Shown in pieces: positions 56,112-64,000 of a stretch of DNA of 64,000 nt. Positions within the stretch are counted from its first letter, which is position 1; the number at the start of each line of letters is the position of its first letter. The translations under genes and the position numbers were made by a program. Source of the DNA: Mercurialis annua (lineage: Eukaryota > Streptophyta > Magnoliopsida > Malpighiales > Euphorbiaceae); contig NC_065575.1 in NCBI RefSeq assembly GCF_937616625.2, positions 5,711,501 through 5,775,500 on the forward strand. The letters run 5' to 3'. The notes under the pieces were generated by a model, which did no database searches, had not been told where the DNA came from, and saw only the letters and a list, made by a program, of their open reading frames with translations.

Positions 56112-57385
56112 ATGAACCCTAAAAATAGAATAAGAAAAATAAAAATCAATTGGATGATAAAAAAATTACGATTTAATCTTAAAAATAGTGGGAAAGTATA
56201 ATTTGTAAAATAAGTAGTTATTTTCATTAGAATAAAGATAACATTAAATTGAATATTTATAACTTTGAATTTTAGACTAATGTGTAGCTAAAGCATTCAT
56301 AATCATCACTGTCATATTTTGTAAAACATACTTTGAAAAAATATGACCATAATTAATGAAAAAAAACGTTACCTTAATTAGTGAAAGTCAGCAGTGGTTA
56401 TAAGATCATATTGTGTGAATCAAAAATCAAAGAAACATAACCTTAATAAAGTTGGCTATGGCTTTGGAAAAATGGATAAACATTGACGAAAATATCAAAC
56501 TCACCGACTTATAAAAGTCGACACAATGGTTATTGACGGTTAGTTCATGTTCGTCATTTGGTATCTCCATTTTAATGAAAATAGACGAATAAAATAGAAG
56601 ATCTTTTAGTGGTTGATTTAATAGGAAGATGCAACATCACGACATAAATTATTCAGAACACATCATTTGATTTTGAATAGTTTAATTCAAACAATTAGCT
56701 CCAAACAAATTTAGATTTCGAGAGCAACTTTCATTAGAAGTGAATACCCTCATTAAAATAAGTGAGAAGTTCTCCAAAGTATTTTTGTTATTCCCCTCAT
56801 CACATAAAATATATTTCAAACTTAGTGCATAAAATAATACAATGAGTTTACCGTTTAATAAAAAATTAGCATATAAAGCAATTTTTTTTATTTTTAATAA
56901 TGAATTTCATATCAAAATCAAAATTATTTACCCACATCTAATTTATATAATTATCAACTCCACTGAAATTTGATGATAAATTCATGCAACAGTTTCAGGT
57001 TTCATTAAGGCAAATTAACAAATGCAAAACTGATGATAATTAAGCTTTAATTAAAAAAAAGTGAATTTCTAAAAGAAAAACCTGGAACAGATGTATCATT
57101 GTTGTCATTATCACAGAATCGTTCAGTCTAAAAAAGTGTTTTTTTTACTATAAATAACATTAACATTTTATTAGAATATAAATTAAAAATAAAATTATTT
57201 TAAACTTTTTTTTTCAAATAAAAAAAATATCAATTTAATTTTTAGGGTAGAGATGAAATATAAAAATTCAAAATGATATAATTGAACTTTTTCATGAGTT
57301 ATAGTATAAATAAAAAAAATTACTTTAAAATAAAAAATTTCATTTATTAATAGATTAAACCATTATAGATGTATAAGATTGATCT
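56112..57385. other. AT-rich spacer between the retroelement and RBM39
   Basis: No coding frame, LTR copy or defined repeat was found. The missing 3' LTR of the Tat-like element would be expected near the start of this stretch but is absent. Confidence 0.5.
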
Positions 57386-57461
57386 TGGGCTGGCTAAAGA
57401 AGGCCCATTAAGGGAACCTCTATTCTCTTTCCCTAACCTATTCCAGTTTTCCTAACCCTAA
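57386..57461 (+). promoter_or_regulatory. RBM39 promoter: site II motifs and telo-box
   Basis: TGGGCT (57386-57391) and GGCCCA (57402-57407) are site II-type elements bound by TCP factors, and AACCCTAA (57454-57461) is a telo-box. This combination marks plant housekeeping genes for translation and RNA processing. The first non-coding exon follows and ends at the donor 57530. Confidence 0.65.
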
Positions 57462-57559
57462 ACACAGCAGCGCCGCTCATCTTCATCTTCCTCTTCATCT
57501 GATTTTTGGTCTCCGATTGCTAAAAAAAGGTAAAAAGAAGCACGCCTTTTCCAAATTTT

Positions 57560-57670
57560 CAGGCGAGCTTAGGCGAGCGCTAAAGCGCATAAAGCGCTCA
57601 CCTGACTGAAGGCGCCTCGACTGGATGGTCTAGAGGCGCCATCAGCCGCCTAGGCGCACCAGGCGAGCTC
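57560..57670. repeat. GC-rich 'aggcg/ggcgcc' repeat in the 5'-UTR intron of RBM39
   Basis: About 110 bp built from AGGCGAGC, AAAGCGC, GGCGCC and GCCTAGGCGC words, starting AGGCGAGCTTAGGCGAGCGC and ending CCAGGCGAGCTC. Its composition contrasts sharply with the AT-rich intron. It resembles a dispersed plant repeat of this style. Confidence 0.55.
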
Positions 57671-58180
57671 CTTTAACTACACTATTGACTATAATTTAGG
57701 TCCCTGGCAGTAGCTCACACAGATGAGTAGAGCTACTCAAGTAGACGTGGCACATTTTTTAATTTTTTTCATTTATAGCTTTTGGAATGGAATGTTTGGG
57801 ATAGTGTAATAATTTAATTGCCGAAAATTCTTGCTAAATTATGCCAATTTTGATGTGATTTTATTTCTTTGAAATGTCATGTTTTAATCGAGGTCTGGCT
57901 GTAATTTCCTATCCAAATAGAACTGAATCTTATGTAATGTGTATTTGAAGTTAGAGAATTGAGTCATAGTAATTCAAAAATGTTCAAACAAGAAACTTCT
58001 TTAAATAGAAGTGAATTCAGTTCGTGCCTTCTTTGACTCTCAAACAAGTTGATATCTGTTTCATTGATTATTTTTGAAGCTAAATAGTTAATTGTGTTTT
58101 CTCCATATTTTTGGATGCAGCTGTAGAAGGTTGATTTGCTAGGTTAGTAGGCCACTAGTTTGATTAGACTATATTACACA

Positions 58181-61100
58181 ATGGAGTTTGATGAGTATGA
58201 TTACTTGGAGAAAACAGTTGAAAATCCTGAACCCCATAAGTCTAAGGAAACTGCCAATGGGAGTGATGTTGCTATGAAGTCCAGTGATAAAGATGGCAGC
58301 CGCAGTTCTAAACATAGGCGTAGCGAGAAAGATGATGGGGATGATGACCATCGTCGCTCAAAGCGCTCAAAATCTAGGGATGAATCTCGTGATCATGATC
58401 GGCATAAAGATCGGGAGTCATCTCGTCATCGATCACGATCTAGAGATGGAGAGAGGGATCGGCATCGTAGTAGCCGGGAACATAAAGATAGGGATAGAGG
58501 TAGAGGGAGGGAGAAAGATAGAGAGAGAGAGGAGAGAAATGGGAAAGAGCGAGACAGAGAACGGGAACGGAAAGAGCGTGATCGTGAAAGTGAAAGGGAC
58601 AAGAGAGAGCGTGATCGTGAAAGTGAAAGAGACAAGGAGAGGGAAAGAGAGCAATCTCGCCGTAGCAGAAGCAGATCTGTTCGGCATCAAAGTGCGGATG
58701 CAAAGGAAAGAGAGAAAAGCCGGGACAGGGAGTTAAGAGAAAGAGAAAAAGAGGTGGAGCCCAGAGAACGTGACCGTGACAGCAGGTATTTATTTTTTTG
58801 GTTATCTTGTATTGTGTACATCTCTATCCTTAAATTCATGCTACACTTTTACAGGTGATATAATGCTCTATAAATGCATTATTGTTAGATTAAAACCAGA
58901 ATATAGTTTTTTTTCCATTTATTTGTGTATGATCTGATTAGTGATCTGCTCTGCTTATGGTTGCCTATGCGGCTATGCATAATTCTCTTGGATAATTGTT
59001 ACAACCTGTTAATTTTTCAGGAACTTTTTTAAATGAATGTTTAGCTATAATTTTATTTAGTGCCGAAACTATGGATATTTAAGCCTGCTCCTGTGCATAT
59101 TCCACTATTGACTATGTAAATCTGGACTTTTATGTGAGTGCTTGAATTCTACATTTCAAGCTTGATTTGTATCATTTTCATAAGTTGTTCAAGTCTCTTC
59201 TCAGTCTTCTGAATCTATTATCAGTATTTTCTTTTTACATATTTGAGTCTTCTAATCAGCCTTAGCTGTGCCTAAATCCAACATAACCTACTTTCTTCTG
59301 TGCTCTTCTCACCCACTACCTCTCTCTCTGTCTATACATATGCTTATGCATGTGCTGAACTAGGTTTCAATGTAAAGTTTGGGAAGAAGTGGTGGGGGAA
59401 GGAAATCATATATACCTGAGTTGAAAAGTTTGTTTAAGTCACTATAAAATGGCGAGAAAGATGAGTTAAAAAAAAGATCTTCAAACTCCTTAATTCTAAT
59501 GTCAAAAGAGTTTAATTATTTTTATAATTTCAAAAGCATATCATTTGTTATTTTTGTGCTCTTAGATGCCTGATTAATTTGCAGGACAGTGTTCTTATTA
59601 ATTTTCCTTGAAGTAGAGTTCTTCATTCTTAATTTCGGGATTCAGTGTGTTCAACACATTTTTGCTAGCTTTGATGCTGGATAGGACGTGATTGGTTTCT
59701 CTCAATGTAGATAAATTGCATTTTGTTCCAAATATCTGAGTTCTAACTTGATGATGACAAGTTTAAGCTTTTCAATTTTAGACCAATTTCACATTTGTTT
59801 GGTGATTTATGAAGAATTTACTTGTACTATCTCGTTGCTTTTGTGTCCAGCTCTTTTGTCTTGTGGCTTTATATTGAATATTTAAAATTGGTTGATGAGT
59901 TTTAACCTTTGTCTTTGTCATAAAATTCCCTTTTGTCCTTCTCTTTCCTTGAGTATAATTATCTAACTCGAGGATTAAAAAGATCAGTTATGTGGAAATT
60001 TTCACTAGTAGCCTTTAGTTACATACAGTTTCTTCTATCATTGATGTCTTCAAACTTTTGAATATTGAACATTAGATTGTGGGAATCGCAGATGTGCTAG
60101 AGCAATCTTCAGATGGTCTTTCTGGCAATTGGGCCAGGCACAGGAACTCAGTTCACGGGTTTAAATGTTCCTTCATAGACTTTATGGGATCATATGCAAG
60201 ATTGGGATTCAGTATTGAGGTTTTGGCTAGGGTGGTGATGCCTTGCTATGATTTCCATTATCCTCAACCATTGAACTTAGTTGCTTAATCGTATTTATTC
60301 TGTTGCAGAAATGCTGGTGAGAGTGATGGGCTTTGCTTAAGAGAAGTTCTTCATCTTCTGATGCATGTGGCATAATCAGTGTTCAGTGGGCTAAGATTGG
60401 TGTCTTTCTTTTTATTTTTTTATTTTATTTTCTTTTTACAGGCTAAAATGTTTTGTTGATATTTTCATGATTGCGTCTCTGAGCCATTTAGGATTTAGGG
60501 GAATAGCCCAGCCCAGTCCCCCCTCTTCTTTTTGGAGGGCCTCGGGTACTAACTTCTTTTTCAAATTTTACAGAGTCAAGTTCTCCAGCTGTTTTGATGG
60601 TCATTCTCAAATAAAGGACTTTCTGGACTTAATTTACAAAAATAGTACTTGTATCAAACAATAAGATCTTCTTTGTGGTGCATTCTTTTTGCGCTCAAAT
60701 AATTAGATAGCTCCTTTAAGTATCTCCTTAGCTCAACTTATATCCAAATTCAGCTGGCAGATTTTTATTGGTTTTATCTTATTTTTTAATTTCTGCCCTC
60801 TTCCCATTCCCGTCATGGGGTTATTTCCCATTTTGGTTAATTACCCACACCATTTCTTACGGTTTTGAGTAGCATGACTGGTGGCATATTGCATTTATAT
60901 TTATTCCGTGACACTATTGTGATTTGTCTAAAGTATTCATTAAGTATGCAGTTTTGTAAGTAATGTTATGACCCTAAATTTTAATAATAGGTCCTGCTGT
61001 TTTTTCATATGCTGTGACTTCCTTCTTGATGAAAAATTTGTGGTTGGTAAAATGCTATTATATAGTGATGACCTTGCATTTGTTTCTTTTATCTTTTGGG

Positions 61101-63960
61101 GTACTCTACTGTAACTGGAATTATAGTTGTTAACAGGTTTTAAACTATTGCAAATAGGTACTTTGGTATTGCTCTCGATACAACTTGATGATGCTGTTTC
61201 GATTTAAGATTATGTTTGTACAGAAGGTACAAATTTATAAATCTATTACTTGAACTTGAATATAAAACTGACTAGGTCTTGTCTCAGTTTTTCATTTCCT
61301 CTTAGATCCATCACTGTTCTCAAGGTTGGTTCTTATTATAATTAAATATGAAACCCTTAATTTTTTAGCATATCTAGTCCAATCATTTTAACTTTGTGCA
61401 GTTCTCTGCAGGACCTGTTACAAGAATTCGGCGTTTTTACTCATATTGAAGGAAATTTGATGTCATTTTGGGATTTATTTTTGTATTTTGCTTATCATGA
61501 AGCATTTCCCCCTTTATGAAAAAAATTTATTGTTCTTTCATCAAAGAGAACCAATCACTTCATGTCTTGAATTAAATTGCCTTGTGAATCCTGGTTCCTG
61601 GCATGTTTCTCAGCTGTAGTACTGTTTTCTTGTCGCTTCTGGTCATATTATGATGCAATTTTATTGTTATTATCCTGCAGAAGATATAGGGAGAAAAAGG
61701 AAGACGCTGTTGAGCCAGAAGCTGATCCTGAACGGGATCAGAGAACTGTATTCGCCTACCAGGTAAATGCAGGTTCATTAGAAATTGAAGTTGAATAATA
61801 TAATCATGCCTTTGATATCTAGATACCATATCTTCTGTGACATCGACTCATGAATGGGTTCGCTTTCTGTACAGATATGTTTAAAGGCAGATGAGAGAGA
61901 TGTCTACGAATTTTTCTCTAGGGCCGGCAAGGTTGGTATCTTTGTATTGTTACCAAATTCTTTTCATTTTTTGGCCTATGTTTTTGGTAATGTACATAAT
62001 CTGTAGGTACATCTTCCCTGGGGTTTTAAAATTCCAACTGTATAAAATGAGATATAATGGTTTGTAATGTTTGCAAAATGGTGACAGGAGTAATCTAAAA
62101 CGCAGGTCGAATTTCAAAGTGTTCATGAGAATTACTTTGTCTGGATTATGTGCATGCAAATTGATTTTTCAGTTGGTCTTCTTGATTAGTTTCTTTCATC
62201 TACTGGTTTAATGGCCTTATCACCATTTTCCAGGTGCGAGATGTCCGGCTCATAATGGATCGTAATTCAAGACGGTCAAAAGGAGTAGGGTAAGTTAAAT
62301 TCAAACACTTGCCTGCGCTAAGTTTCTTCTAAATGTTTAATCCGTTATTATTTGCTATATCATGTCTTCTTTTTGTGAAGTTGACTTGATTGATCTTGTT
62401 TAATTGCAATGAAATCAATATTTTTGTTAGTATCCTATATATTACGACTCTTTTTCTGAGATTTGAGCTGTTTGATCTTGTTTAAACTCAACGAAACCTA
62501 AATTTATGCTGTTTTTGTTTTCTTATTTGTGTAGTTAATGAGTGAATAAAAATTTCTCAGTATTAGTTCTTTTTTTTATAGGCTTTAGGAATAGTGTCAA
62601 ATTTTATGCTGCTGTATGGGTTGTTTTAAAATAGGACGTCACAAATTGAGTGCTTGAGAGCTTATGAATTGTATAATGGAATTTTGTGATGATCAACTTT
62701 TTGACGATCTTTTTTGGGTGGAATTGATTGTCTGAAACTATTGTAAAGACATGCAACCAAGTACCTTTTAGATGTTTATTATCAGAAATTTCCGGGATTA
62801 ATTAGATTAATGTAAATTTTGCTGTTACATCTATAGGGTTGAGGCATTTTAATCTGAAGAAATCGTGTCCTCAAATTACACCTGCATGCCTTTCTCTCTT
62901 TTCCCAACCTCAAGTCTCTTTCTATTGATTTGGATTCCAGGTCATCTCATATGTTTTCGAACGTTCTTTATTTATTATTTTGAGAGAAGTGTTTTGTTCC
63001 CGCTTCATTCTTTTTGTAAACTTTTCTTTATTTAATACATATCCATGTCTCTGTTCGCGAGATAAGTAAATAAAAATTGTTTACTTTATTTATCAATTCA
63101 ATAACTTTCTGTTGCACTAGAGGTGAAAAAGATCTTGGTTGCAAGCTTTTATTCAGTTTAGTCAGTCCTTTAGGAAATTAACAATAAAGGAACTTAAATC
63201 AAACTTGAAAAAAAAAACTAAGCTTCAATTGCTGTTATCACTTTCGAAATCAATGAGATGATTATGATCTTTGCCTGCTTGCTGTACTGAGTTAGTTAAG
63301 TCTGGTGTTGGTATGTTGATGCATGTGTTGCAGCATGTATATTAATACGTATTGCCTGTGAGAAACTTAGTAGTGGTTTTGATGTTATGAAATTATTGCT
63401 TATAGTAATTGTATTTTTTTTCTTTCACACTCTGATATCATTCGTCTTTCAGGTATATAGAGTTTTATGATGTTATGTCAGTGCCTATGGCCATCGCTCT
63501 TTCCGGGCAACCTCTTCTTAGCCAACCTGTAATGGTGAAACCCTCGGAAGCCGAAAAAAATCTTGTTCAGTCTACTACCACTGTGAATACCGGGGCTGGT
63601 CCGTACTCTGGAGGAGCCAGAAGGTTGTATGTTGGCAATCTGCATTTCAACATAACTGAAGATCAACTTCGTCAGGTAAGATGCTTCTCTCTGTCGATGG
63701 ATAAAGCATGCATGTTTCTTTGACAACTTGATCTAGACTAGAAAAGAAGGATATGCAGATCTGGAGATAACTCATGATCAATTTGTGGTTGATTTGCTAT
63801 CTGTTATTTTTAATCATTAAGTGACCGACCTATTGTTAGCTGTTAAATCTCATCTTATAGTTGTGCTGAATTTCAGGTTTTTGAACCATTTGGTATTGTG
63901 GAGTTAGTGCAATTGCCTCTTGATGAAACTGGGCACTGCAAAGGCTTCGGGTTTGTTCAG
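58181..63960 (+). CDS. RBM39: RBM39/CAPER-like splicing factor, 5' part (3' end outside window)
   Basis: Exons 58181-58785, 61681-61762, 61875-61931, 62234-62289, 63453-63675 and 63877-63960 join in frame to 369 residues; the gene continues past 64000. A non-coding first exon ends at 57529 and the 5'-UTR intron at 58120. The start MEFDEYDYLEK is the family-typical N-terminus. Residues 30-200 are a long Arg/Ser/Asp/Glu domain with duplicated RERDRESERDK units. RRM1 (about 222-300) has RNP2 TVFAYQI and RNP1 KGVGYIEF; RRM2 starts at about 325 (LYVGNLHF) with RNP1 KGFGFVQ at the end of the last exon seen. The protein is a nuclear splicing factor that contacts U2AF-type partners through its C-terminal UHM domain, which lies outside the window. 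Intron 58786-61680 is long (2.9 kb) and without coding signal. Confidence 0.95.
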
Positions 63961-64000
63961 GTGAATTTAATGAAGTATATATTTTGTTTGCATTTGTAGC

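Noticed and set aside
56112..57385. 3' LTR of the Tat-like element
   Set aside because: No sequence matching 31666-32317 (TGATAAC start, 'accgagc' words, GTTATCA end) could be found, so the 3' LTR is considered lost.
58284..58736. Frames in other phases and on the minus strand across the RS-rich exon of RBM39
   Set aside because: Shadows of the repetitive Arg/Glu/Asp codons of the true reading frame.
60079..60288. 69-aa frame in the long RBM39 intron as an alternative exon or nested gene
   Set aside because: No homology recognised and no convincing splice sites in the RBM39 phase.

Overview
The window is nuclear DNA from a flowering plant, most likely a eudicot. It is very AT-rich, its genes carry GT-AG introns, and the space between genes is full of plant-type LTR retrotransposons, hAT and Mutator-like non-autonomous transposons and tRNA-derived SINEs. 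The species cannot be named from the sequence alone.

Four protein-coding genes are supported. (1) The 3' part of a plus-strand gene resembling a Tic22-like chloroplast import protein (exons between 1022 and 6310). (2) A complete three-exon xyloglucan endotransglucosylase/hydrolase gene, XTH (20033-22033, plus). (3) A complete nine-exon minus-strand gene (31051 down to 26648, 932 aa) of unknown function, with tandemly duplicated exon pairs and two E2F-type promoter sites. (4) The 5' part of an RBM39/CAPER-like splicing factor gene (58181 to beyond 63960, plus) with a housekeeping-type promoter.

Layout. 1-6310: Tic22-like exons; their largest intron holds a tandem array of a short non-autonomous Ty3/gypsy-like element. 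6311-19900: about 13.6 kb without a convincing gene, holding three MITEs with perfect 9-bp target duplications, an 18S rDNA fragment flanked by 15-bp direct repeats, SINEs, an RNase H relic and an (AT)n tract. 19900-26650: XTH, then a MITE family, one copy of which is split by an hAT element. 26650-31200: the unknown minus-strand gene. 31666-56111: a decayed Tat-lineage-like Ty3/gypsy element that has been invaded several times. 56112-57385: AT-rich spacer. 57386-64000: RBM39.

The most notable structure is 32918-48956. A non-autonomous LTR element (2,327-bp LTRs, 4,529-bp internal region, minus orientation) sits in the Tat-like element with a perfect 5-bp target duplication, but as LTR-internal-LTR-internal-LTR with an exact 6,856-bp period. 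SNPs in the three LTRs suggest that the middle LTR is a recombinant of the outer two, as unequal crossing-over predicts. A second, unrelated element in the window (1763-4175) has the same tandem layout. Each long LTR also carries four copies of a 16-bp near-palindrome followed by a strong hairpin. Nothing resembling CRISPR, a bacterial operon or an intact virus is present.
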